DNA of 33,671 nt. It comes from Candidatus Kuenenia stuttgartensis. GTDB taxonomy: Bacteria > Planctomycetota > Planctomycetia > Pirellulales > UBA1268. The stretch spans positions 1-33,671 of the forward strand of contig CAMBSN010000027.1 of NCBI GenBank assembly GCA_945870505.1. Reading direction: 5' to 3'. The position numbers and the translations under genes were made by a program. The notes beneath the pieces were generated by a model that saw nothing but the letters and a program-made list of their open reading frames with translations, was not told the DNA's origin and ran no database searches. Below, in pieces: positions 13,961-22,304 of this stretch. The number at the start of each line of letters is the position of its first letter. Position 1 is the stretch's first letter.

Positions 13961-16900
13961 ATGCCCCTGAAGGTCTCCTTCATCGAGCGGTTGGAGCAGG
14001 TGCTCGACCACGCGGTCGCGTTTCTCAACCGCGACGACGATCTCTTTGCGCGACCTCGCATCGTGGTGCCGACGCCCGGGGCGAAGGCATGGCTGCAGGA
14101 CCGGCTGGCGCGAAGGCTTGGCGGCGTGGATGGGGAGGACGGCATCGTTGCCAACGTCCACATCTCATACCCCGCCACGATCACCGCGCTTCTGCAGCCG
14201 GCACATGCTCTCGAACCCGATCCGTGGTCGTTCGACCCGCTCACGTTCACGGTGCTCGATGTGATCACGGAGCCTCGCGCCGAAGAGTTCGGGATCCCAT
14301 TCGACGTCGTGCGTGAGCCGCTGCTTGCCGCGCGCCGGATCGCGGGCCTGTTCGACACCTACCACGACCGTCGGCCGGCAATGATCCGGCTCTGGGAGGA
14401 AGGCCGCCCGGCGCTGAGCCCGGTGGCGGTCGGACGCGATTACGGTGGCGAGTGGGCGGCGGATACCCTGCCCGAGAGCGACGCCTGGCAGTTTCGCGTG
14501 TGGCAGGCGGTCCGCCAGAAGATCGCGCAGCCGAGCCCGCCGCAGCGCATGGGCGTCCAACACCTATCGAGCCACGACCCGATCCTCGTCGCCGGGCTGC
14601 AGTCGCTGTCGCTCCAGCAGATCGCCGCGATCAAGACGCTGGCGGGGGTCTGCGACGTCCGTGTCTTGCTCGTGCATCCGTCGCCGCCACTCCAGGCCCG
14701 CTGGGCCGCGGGCCTGCCGCCCGTGTCGGAGGGTGTGCCACCGAAACGCGAGGCCGCCGAGTTGCCCGACGACCTCGACCCGCTCGTGGCCACCTGGCTG
14801 CACGGCGCCCGCGAGACGCAGATGCTCCTCGGCTCGCAGGGCATCATCCCCGAGCCCGGCGTTGCGACCGGACCCGGCGCATCCGCCGAACCGGCCACGC
14901 TCCTGGCCCGGATGCAACAGACGATCGCCACCGCCCGCAAGCCCGTGAAGCAGCAACACGATCCGGCTCACGACCACTCGTTCTCGATCCACCGCTGCTA
15001 CAGCCTGTCGCGACAGGCGGAGGCGATCCACGATGCGATTCTGCACGCGTTCGTCGAGCTCGACGATCTGCAGCCGCACGAGATCGTGATCGTCAGTCCG
15101 TGCCTGGAGCGGCTGGCGCCGCACCTCGAAGCGGTCTTCGATCGGGAGATCGAGGGGCAGGGGGGCCGCCGCGTGACACTGCCGCTGGTCGTCGCCGACC
15201 GCGGTCTCAACCAGGTGAGCGAAGCGGCCGAACTGCTCGTGGAACTGCTGGGCCTCGTCGGCTCGAGGTGCTCGGTCGAGAAGTTCCGGGCGGTGGCGGC
15301 CCACCCGCTCGTGACGCGGCACTTTCGCGCGGACGACGACACGGTCCGCTGCTGGGACCTGTTGATCGAGCGGACGAGGATCCACTGGGGCTTCGATGCC
15401 GCGCATCGACTCCGCGAAAACTTTCCGGCGGAGGCCGCGGAGCCCCACACCTGGCGGGCGGGGCTTGAGCGGATGGTGCTGGGCGCCACACTGCCCGACG
15501 CAGACCCGAGGCCGGAACTCGGCGGCACGGTGCCGCTGGCCGACGTGCCACTCGCCGATCTCTCCGCCATCGTGGCGCTGGCGCGCATCTTCGAGGTGGT
15601 GCTCGAACTCGATGCCGCAACCGCCGCGCCGCGACCGGCCGGGGAATGGTGCGGGGCGGTCGAGCAGGCGCTGTTCGACCTCTGCGGCGAGGAGGCGAGC
15701 GAACTCGCCGATTCTCTGCGGATGGTGCGGGAGCTTCGCGACTCGGCCTCCCAGACTCCGGTGCCGTTCGGCGACGTGCGGGAGATCCTGTCGGAGTCGC
15801 TGCAGTCGGCGGCGGGCCGCCAGCCGCTCCGCACCGGCGCGATCACGGCCACCTCGATGGTGCCGCTGCGAGACGTGCCGTTTCGGGTGGTGTGTGTCGC
15901 AGCCTATGACGACGGCACGGTGGCCGCGGCCGAGTCGCGTGGCGATGATCTCGTCGCCCGCCAGCCGCTTGCGGGCGACGGCGACCCCCGCATCGACATC
16001 CGCCGGGCACTTCTCGACTGCCTGCTCGCCGCCCGCGACCGTGTCGTGATCACCTGCAACGGCAGCAACATCAAGAACAACCAGCCGCTGCCGCTGGTCA
16101 CGCCGCTCGCCGAGCTGATCGACTTCGCGGTGCGTCATGGCGTTGCGGAGGCTGGTGCCCAGGCCGGCGGTGTCGAGGTGACGCACCCGCGGCACGCCGT
16201 GGGCCACAGGAACTTCCACGTGGGTGAGGTCCAGCCGGGAGTGATCTGGAGCCACGATGCCGCCGCGCGGGCCGCGTCGCTCGCGATGGGTGGCGACGAG
16301 CCTGAGATCCCGAGCGAGGCCGGTTCACTACCTGAGATGCCCGTGATCGAACTCGCCATGGTCGAGGAGATGGTGCGGGATCCACTCGGTCTCTACCTGA
16401 AGAAGACGCTCGGCATCAGCACCTGGCGGGACGACGAGGAGTTTCCGGCGGCGACGTTTCCGCTCGCGATGGCGGACCGCGACCAGCGGGATCTCACCAC
16501 GGGCCTTCTCGACGTGCTCGTCGCCGGCGGGAGCGACGAGGCGCCGCGGGTCCGCGAATGGCTCGCCGGAGTGCGGGCATCGGGCCGCGTGCCCTTTGGT
16601 CGCTTTGGCGACGCCGCGCTGCGCGAGATCCAGGAACTCGCCCACGGCATCCGGCGCGGTGCAGCGGATCAGGATCCGCCGATCCCGCTCAGCGGGTTCG
16701 AGGCGTTTCCGGTGCGGATTCATTTGGCCGACGGGCTCCTGGCCGGCCACGTGGCAAACCTGCATCGGGAGTCGAATCAAATCGTGCACGTTCGAGTCAC
16801 CGAGGGCGACCGGACATCCTGGGGCATGCCGCTGCACATCGCGGCCCTGCACCTGCTGGTCCTCCAGGCGGCCGGCACGCCGGCGGAGCGTGCGGTTGTG

Positions 16901-17281
16901 GTCGCACGACACCAAGACTGGAAGGTGGGCGGTGCTGGTCCAACGCTGGCCGTGCGGACCGTGCGGCTTGCCGACGCCTTGCGCAACCGCGTCGCCGCGA
17001 CGGAGCGACTCGCCGCGATCTGCGGGCTTGTGCCCCGCGCCCTGGCCTCGCCCTGCGGCCGATTTGGGGGCGCGGCGGCGGCCACCGTCAAGGACCGCGA
17101 GAAGGGCCGCGCCGCGTTCGTGAGGCAGGTGGGGTGGGGATTCGACCGGTCCAAGGAGTCTGTTGTCTACGGTCCCGCGCCGCGGTTCGACGACGTCTTC
17201 GCTTCAGGTTCGCCCGAGATGGCGTTTCATGCTCTCTTCGAGCGGCTGTTCGCGATCACGGGAAGGTACGTGCTGTCATGA
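13961..17281 (+). CDS. recC: Exodeoxyribonuclease V subunit gamma (RecC)
   Basis: 1106 residues from ATG 13961, preferred over 13817 because AAGGAAG precedes it by 6 bases and the extension would run through the palindromic leader. RecC is the Chi-recognising, catalytically inactive helicase-like subunit of RecBCD, acting on double-strand DNA ends in the cytoplasm. Visible support: the N-terminal VVPTPGAKAWLQDRLARRLG, HGARETQMLLGSQG, SIHRCYSLSRQAEAIHDAIL, EIVIVSPCLERLAPHLEAVF, GAITATSMVPLRDVPFRVVC, and a C-terminal nuclease-like fold ending at FDDVFASGSPEMAFHALFERLF. The length is close to E. coli RecC (about 1120). The next gene overlaps its stop by ATGA. Confidence 0.93.
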   Translation: MPLKVSFIERLEQVLDHAVAFLNRDDDLFARPRIVVPTPGAKAWLQDRLARRLGGVDGEDGIVANVHISYPATITALLQPAHALEPDPWSFDPLTFTVLDVITEPRAEEFGIPFDVVREPLLAARRIAGLFDTYHDRRPAMIRLWEEGRPALSPVAVGRDYGGEWAADTLPESDAWQFRVWQAVRQKIAQPSPPQRMGVQHLSSHDPILVAGLQSLSLQQIAAIKTLAGVCDVRVLLVHPSPPLQARWAAGLPPVSEGVPPKREAAELPDDLDPLVATWLHGARETQMLLGSQGIIPEPGVATGPGASAEPATLLARMQQTIATARKPVKQQHDPAHDHSFSIHRCYSLSRQAEAIHDAILHAFVELDDLQPHEIVIVSPCLERLAPHLEAVFDREIEGQGGRRVTLPLVVADRGLNQVSEAAELLVELLGLVGSRCSVEKFRAVAAHPLVTRHFRADDDTVRCWDLLIERTRIHWGFDAAHRLRENFPAEAAEPHTWRAGLERMVLGATLPDADPRPELGGTVPLADVPLADLSAIVALARIFEVVLELDAATAAPRPAGEWCGAVEQALFDLCGEEASELADSLRMVRELRDSASQTPVPFGDVREILSESLQSAAGRQPLRTGAITATSMVPLRDVPFRVVCVAAYDDGTVAAAESRGDDLVARQPLAGDGDPRIDIRRALLDCLLAARDRVVITCNGSNIKNNQPLPLVTPLAELIDFAVRHGVAEAGAQAGGVEVTHPRHAVGHRNFHVGEVQPGVIWSHDAAARAASLAMGGDEPEIPSEAGSLPEMPVIELAMVEEMVRDPLGLYLKKTLGISTWRDDEEFPAATFPLAMADRDQRDLTTGLLDVLVAGGSDEAPRVREWLAGVRASGRVPFGRFGDAALREIQELAHGIRRGAADQDPPIPLSGFEAFPVRIHLADGLLAGHVANLHRESNQIVHVRVTEGDRTSWGMPLHIAALHLLVLQAAGTPAERAVVVARHQDWKVGGAGPTLAVRTVRLADALRNRVAATERLAAICGLVPRALASPCGRFGGAAAATVKDREKGRAAFVRQVGWGFDRSKESVVYGPAPRFDDVFASGSPEMAFHALFERLFAITGRYVLS

Positions 17282-20200
17282 CCGCTGTGCCCCACCAGCC
17301 CTTCAACTACACCGAGTGGCCGCTCCCCGTGGGCACGGTCGTCGACGCCAGCGCGGGCACCGGCAAGACCTACGCGGTGGCGTCGCACGTGACGCTCGCC
17401 CTGGCGATGAATGAGAATCTGTCCATCGGCCAGATCCTGATCACGACCTTCACCCGCAATGCGGCGGCGGAGCTTCGCGACCGCGTCAGACGGCGGCTCG
17501 TGGCCACGGCGGCCATGCTCCGCGGCGCGGCCGCCGAACGCCTCGACGAACTCGACCAATTCCTGCTCGATGGGCGGGCTGGCGACCCGAAGGCGGTCGC
17601 GGCTCGCCTGGAGAGGGCGGCGGCGGAGTTCGACACGGCGACGATCGCCACGATCCACGGCGTCTGCACCAAGGTGCTCGCCTGCGCCGGGTTTGCCACC
17701 GACGCCAATGGGCGGGAGGACGTTCGCACGCGGGTCATCGCCGAGGTCGTCAACGACGAACTCGTGAAGGAGTCGGTCGCGGGTCGGCAGTGGGACGAGG
17801 CCAGGATCACGACGCTGGTCGATGCCGCGGCGGGCGACCCGTTCATGAAGCCATGGATCGAGCCGGAGATCGACGATGCGGCGCGGGAAGACGACCGTCT
17901 CGTCGCCCACCTGATCGAGCGGTGCGTCGCCCGGGTGCACGACGCGATGCGGTCGCAGCCCGGCTTTGACGACCTCCTGCGGCTGGCTTGGGACGTCGTG
18001 TCCGGTGCGGGCGGGGCCGCGGTCGTGGCGCAGTTGCGAGAACGGTTCGCACTGGCCATTGTCGACGAGGCCCAGGACAACGCTCCGCTGCAGTGGAAGT
18101 TCTTTGCCGCGCTGTTTCCCGGCACGGACGGTCGGCGGCTGATCACCGTCGGCGACCCGAAGCAGGCGATCTATGGGTTCCGCGGGGCCGATGTCGGGGC
18201 CTATGTCGATTTCACAAGCACGGCGGAGCGGCGAACGCTACCGGTCAACCGGCGATCCGACTGGCCGTTGATCGACTCCCTCAACACGATGATGGACGGT
18301 GCCACGTTCTACGGCGAGACGGTCGCCTATGAGCAGGTCGGTGCCGATGACAGGAACCGCGAGTCGCGGATCGTCGGGTCCGCGCCCCTGGAGTTACTGG
18401 ATCTCGGGGAGGTCAACGAACAGACCGCAGTCGCGATCCCGACGGTGCGGAAGATCGTGGAACTGCTCGATCCGTCGACCTCGTCGCTGAAGACCGACGA
18501 CGGTGTGCGGCCCGTGACACCCGGCGACATCTGCGTGATCGTTCGGGCGAACTGGGTGGGCGCCAAGATCGCCGCGGAACTGGCGAAGCTCCGGATTCGT
18601 GCCGTGACGGCAGGTACGGCGAGCGTCATGCGGGGGCGCATGGCTGGCGACATCCGGGCTCTGCTCGAGGCGATGGAGAGGCCGTCCAGCCCCGGCCGGA
18701 TCCGCCGGGCGGCGGTCACGCGATTCTTCGGCGATCATTCCCTCCGCGATGCTGGCACGCTGGCGGAGGAGGCGATTCGGCCGGTTCAGGAAATGGTCGC
18801 GAAGCTGACGGCCATCGTGCAGCATCGAGGGATTGCCGCTGTGGCCGCCGAGATCGCCGCGAACACCGCGATCATGACCTGCATCACGGCGGGGCCGGAG
18901 GGCGAGCGGCAGCTCGCCGACTTCTCCCACATCGTGGAGCTGCTGCACGAGCACGGGCCGGGCCGTGGCTGCCGGCCCGACGAACTGCTCACCACGTTCG
19001 TGGGGCTCCTGGCGCTGCGCGACGATCAAGAACTCGTCAGCCGTCGCGTGGAGAGCGACGACAACGCCGTGAAGATCATGACGGTGCATGCCGCCAAGGG
19101 ACTCGAGTTTCCCTGCGTGATCGTCGCCGATCTCTGGAAGGGCACGAGCAACCACAACAGTCCGGGCATCTTCCATGCAGATGGTTCGCGGGTGCTCGAC
19201 GTGGCCTACGCACGGGCGATCACGTCTGGAACCGCCGCTCGGGAGGTCGCCAGGCTGTATCGCGAGGAGGTGAAGCGGCTGCTGTATGTCGCCCTGACCC
19301 GCGCCAAGCACCACCTGACCGTGATCACGGCGACGACCAGCGACGAGTCGGTGCTGCCCGATGTCCTCCGCAACGAGGGAGTGGTGCCACCCCGGTTGGT
19401 CGCCAGCCTTCCGCGGCTGCCGGCGGCCCGCGTGAGCGTTGGCCGTCGCGGCACCGACGGTGCCGACATCGCCCCACTCCCTGCCGAAGGCGTTCGACAG
19501 ACCTACCGCCGCACGTCTTTTAGCGGGATCACCGCTCAGCAGGCCAAGCGGAAACTCAACGACTTCGGGCCTCCCGGCTCGGGGTATGACGAGCCTGGCA
19601 GTGCCGCGACGGACGCGAGTGCGGGCGAGCGCGATCCGGCGAACGGGCCGGCGGTGGCCGGGGCATTCACCCTGCCCGACCTACCGGCCGGCACCACCTT
19701 CGGCAGCGTCGTCCACGAGATCTTCGAGCGGATCGACACCAGCCGGCCACTGGTGGAGGAGGTGCGGGTCGTCGTCGCCGCGACCGCCACGTCGAAGATG
19801 TTCGACGGGCGGCACGACGTGCTTGCGGAGACGATCGTGCGGGCCATGCAGACGCCCTTCGGTGGCCCGCTCGGAACCACGTGCTTCGCCGACATCCCGC
19901 CCGCCGACCGTCTGGCCGAGATGGACTTCGAAATGGCGCTGGCTGGAATCGACTCCGGCGTGATGGCAAGCGACGTGGGCCGCGTGCTCGACCGCCTTCT
20001 GCCGGCAGACGACCCGCTGCGGGGCTATGTGGGCGAACTCTGCGATGCGTCGTTCGACATCCCGCTCGCCGGGCTGATCAATGGGTCGATCGACGCCGTG
20101 GTGCGGCTGCCGGGGAGCACGCGGGAGTCGCCGCGGCTGGTGATTGCCGACTACAAGACCAACAAACTTCACTCGGCCGACATGGCCCGGCCCGAGGAGG

Positions 20201-20481
20201 CGTACGCGGCCCACCAACTCGTGGCCGCGATGGCGGAGCACCATTATCCGCTGCAGGCCGTCGTCTACGGCACGGCCGTCTACCGGATGCTCCGCTGGAG
20301 GCTTCGCCAGGCCGACCCTGCCGACTGCCTCGCCGGCATCGTCTACGCGTTCGTGCGCGGCACCCGCGGAGCCGACGCGCCGGCCGACGCCGCCGGCCGG
20401 CGGCATGGGATGTTTGTCTGGCAGCCGCCGCGCGACCTCTGGCCGAGGCTCAGCCGCCTGTTTGCAGGAGACCGTCCATGA
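17278..20481 (+). CDS. recB: Exodeoxyribonuclease V subunit beta (RecB)
   Basis: 1067 residues from the ATG overlapping the recC stop (ATGA, 17278-17281); GGAAGG lies 11 bases upstream. It is a superfamily 1A 3'-5' helicase with a C-terminal nuclease: Walker A ASAGTGKTYAVA (about 23-34), LITTFTRNAAAELRDR, motif II IVDEAQDNAPLQ, motif III VGDPKQAIYGFRGADV, motif V MTVHAAKGLEFPCV, motif VI LLYVALTRAKHHLTVI. The nuclease domain keeps GSVVHEIFERID and IADYKTNKLHS, the metal-binding and DYK residues, so it should be active. It is slightly shorter than E. coli RecB (1180). The 5' part of the long open frame beginning at 16558 is the out-of-frame recC sequence. Confidence 0.94.
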   Translation: MTAVPHQPFNYTEWPLPVGTVVDASAGTGKTYAVASHVTLALAMNENLSIGQILITTFTRNAAAELRDRVRRRLVATAAMLRGAAAERLDELDQFLLDGRAGDPKAVAARLERAAAEFDTATIATIHGVCTKVLACAGFATDANGREDVRTRVIAEVVNDELVKESVAGRQWDEARITTLVDAAAGDPFMKPWIEPEIDDAAREDDRLVAHLIERCVARVHDAMRSQPGFDDLLRLAWDVVSGAGGAAVVAQLRERFALAIVDEAQDNAPLQWKFFAALFPGTDGRRLITVGDPKQAIYGFRGADVGAYVDFTSTAERRTLPVNRRSDWPLIDSLNTMMDGATFYGETVAYEQVGADDRNRESRIVGSAPLELLDLGEVNEQTAVAIPTVRKIVELLDPSTSSLKTDDGVRPVTPGDICVIVRANWVGAKIAAELAKLRIRAVTAGTASVMRGRMAGDIRALLEAMERPSSPGRIRRAAVTRFFGDHSLRDAGTLAEEAIRPVQEMVAKLTAIVQHRGIAAVAAEIAANTAIMTCITAGPEGERQLADFSHIVELLHEHGPGRGCRPDELLTTFVGLLALRDDQELVSRRVESDDNAVKIMTVHAAKGLEFPCVIVADLWKGTSNHNSPGIFHADGSRVLDVAYARAITSGTAAREVARLYREEVKRLLYVALTRAKHHLTVITATTSDESVLPDVLRNEGVVPPRLVASLPRLPAARVSVGRRGTDGADIAPLPAEGVRQTYRRTSFSGITAQQAKRKLNDFGPPGSGYDEPGSAATDASAGERDPANGPAVAGAFTLPDLPAGTTFGSVVHEIFERIDTSRPLVEEVRVVVAATATSKMFDGRHDVLAETIVRAMQTPFGGPLGTTCFADIPPADRLAEMDFEMALAGIDSGVMASDVGRVLDRLLPADDPLRGYVGELCDASFDIPLAGLINGSIDAVVRLPGSTRESPRLVIADYKTNKLHSADMARPEEAYAAHQLVAAMAEHHYPLQAVVYGTAVYRMLRWRLRQADPADCLAGIVYAFVRGTRGADAPADAAGRRHGMFVWQPPRDLWPRLSRLFAGDRP

Positions 20482-22196
20482 CCGTCCTCCGTGAGACCGC
20501 CGCCGTCGTACCATCGCCGGGCCTTGCGGAGGAGTTGCCCGCCTACTGCGAGGCGGGCGTGATCGCGCCCGAGGACCTCGCCGCCGCGCGGATGCTCGTT
20601 GGCATCGCTCGCCGGGTGGAGCCGGTCGAGCCTTCCACCCTCGCCTGGGTGGCGATGTGCCTGGCCCTCCGCGCGCCGCGTGACGGCCATACCTGCGTGC
20701 CGCTGGCCGCGATCGCTGAATGGGCCGGCACGATCGATCTCGATCAGGCCGACCACCTGCCGTGGCCGCTGGATCCGCAGGCGTGGATTGAGGCGCTGGC
20801 CAGCGTGGCGCCGCTCGTGGGTCGGCCCGGTGACCGCACGCCGTTCATCCTCGACGGCGCGGGCAGCGACGTGCGGCTCTATCTCGCTCGATCGCTGGCC
20901 GAGGAGCAGGCGATCGCCGCATCGCTCCTCCGCGATGGGGCGCGGCACGTGAGCGTGCTGCTCGGCGGCCCGGGCTCGGGCAAGACCTACACGCTCGCCA
21001 AGGACTTGATCGACACGTTCGCCGCGGCCGAGACGCCGCCGCGAATCGCGTTGGCCGCCCCCACAGGCAAGGCGGCGGCACGGATGACGAAAGCGCTTGA
21101 GGACCGCTGCGTGAAGGCGAATGCGTCGCCGGAGGTGCTCGCGGCGGTGCGGGCGGCGCCGGCCACCACGGTCCACCGGCTCCTCAAGTTCGCGCCGAAT
21201 CGCACGCCGCGGTTTGCCTACGGCCCCGGCAACCCGCTCGACTACGACCTCGTGGTGGTCGATGAGGTGTCGATGATCTCCAGTTCGCTCCTGCAGCAGC
21301 TCCTCTCGGCGCTGTCGCCCACCACGGCGATCCGCTTGGTGGGTGATCCCGACCAGCTGGCGAGCGTTGAATCGGGATCCGTGCTGGCAGACATCGCGAC
21401 GGCCTGTCGCCGCGCCGGATCTCCGCTCCATCCCCGGCTGACGGAACTCACCGGTCAGCACCGCTATGGACCCGGATCCGCGATCGCCAAGCTCGCCGTA
21501 GCAATCCGCGACGGCGATGTGCGAGGCGCACTTGCCGCCCTCGACGCCGGCACTGCCGACGTGGCCTGGATCAAACCTGGCGACGCCGCGGGGATCGAAG
21601 CAACGACGAGCCTCGTCGCGGCGCATGCCACGCGGCTGCGCGAACTCGCCGAGGCCATGGCGGGAACGGCCGAGCAGCGGGCCCAGGCGGCGGTGGCGGC
21701 GCAGGCGAGGCTGCAGGTGCTCTGCGCCCGACGTTCCGGCCCGGCGGGCGTGGAGGGCTGGAACCAACGAATCGAGCGGCGGCTGGGACCGGCCGCTATG
21801 GGCGGCTGGTATGCGGGGCGTCCGATCATGATCACGAAGAACAACCCCGACATCGCGCTCTACAACGGTGACGTCGGCCTGGTGGTGCCGGCCGACGAGG
21901 ACCGCAAGGACGCGGTCTTTCCGCTGGGCGATGAGATCGTTCGCGTGCCGGTGACGCGGCTCGAGGATGTGGCCACCGTGCATGCGCTGACGATCCATAA
22001 GAGCCAGGGATCGGAATACGACCACGCGATCGTCGTGCTTCCGGAGGCGAGGAGCCGCCTGCTCACCCGCGAACTGCTCTACACGGGTGTGACGCGGGCC
22101 GCGAAGCGAGTGACCGTGATCGGCTCCCGTGAGGTGATCGAGGCCGCGATCAAGCGTCCGATCCGTCGCGCGACCGGCCTCGCCAATCGGCTGTAG
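20478..22196 (+). CDS. recD: Exodeoxyribonuclease V subunit alpha (RecD)
   Basis: 572 residues from the ATG overlapping the recB stop (ATGA, 20478-20481), with AGGAG 7 bases upstream. It is the 5'-3' helicase subunit of RecBCD. The Walker A motif is GGPGSGKTYTLA (about 163-174), followed by LAAPTGKAAARMTKAL, motif II VVVDEVSMISSSLLQQLL, motif III LVGDPDQLASVESGSVLADI, the RecD-typical LTGQHRYG, and near the end ALTIHKSQGSEYDHAIVVLP and LLYTGVTRAAKRVTVIGS. The length is close to E. coli RecD (608). All three subunits are complete and translationally coupled, so a working RecBCD is expected. Confidence 0.94.
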   Translation: MTVLRETAAVVPSPGLAEELPAYCEAGVIAPEDLAAARMLVGIARRVEPVEPSTLAWVAMCLALRAPRDGHTCVPLAAIAEWAGTIDLDQADHLPWPLDPQAWIEALASVAPLVGRPGDRTPFILDGAGSDVRLYLARSLAEEQAIAASLLRDGARHVSVLLGGPGSGKTYTLAKDLIDTFAAAETPPRIALAAPTGKAAARMTKALEDRCVKANASPEVLAAVRAAPATTVHRLLKFAPNRTPRFAYGPGNPLDYDLVVVDEVSMISSSLLQQLLSALSPTTAIRLVGDPDQLASVESGSVLADIATACRRAGSPLHPRLTELTGQHRYGPGSAIAKLAVAIRDGDVRGALAALDAGTADVAWIKPGDAAGIEATTSLVAAHATRLRELAEAMAGTAEQRAQAAVAAQARLQVLCARRSGPAGVEGWNQRIERRLGPAAMGGWYAGRPIMITKNNPDIALYNGDVGLVVPADEDRKDAVFPLGDEIVRVPVTRLEDVATVHALTIHKSQGSEYDHAIVVLPEARSRLLTRELLYTGVTRAAKRVTVIGSREVIEAAIKRPIRRATGLANRL

Positions 22197-22304
22197 CGGG
22201 CTGCCCGCATCGATGGTTGCCGAAGTGGCGTTTGCCGACTTATCCTTTTGGTTCTGCTTTGTTCCCGGCGTCGAAGTGCGGTCGGTGGGTTGGTACCAGT
22301 TTGA

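Noticed and set aside
14564-16255. 563-codon minus-strand frame inside recC
   Set aside because: Antisense to a gene with convincing RecC segments; no domain or ribosome site.
16558-17277. 240-codon N-terminal extension of recB
   Set aside because: It overlaps the recC coding sequence in another frame, while an ATGA junction at 17278 gives a RecB that starts just before Walker A as expected.
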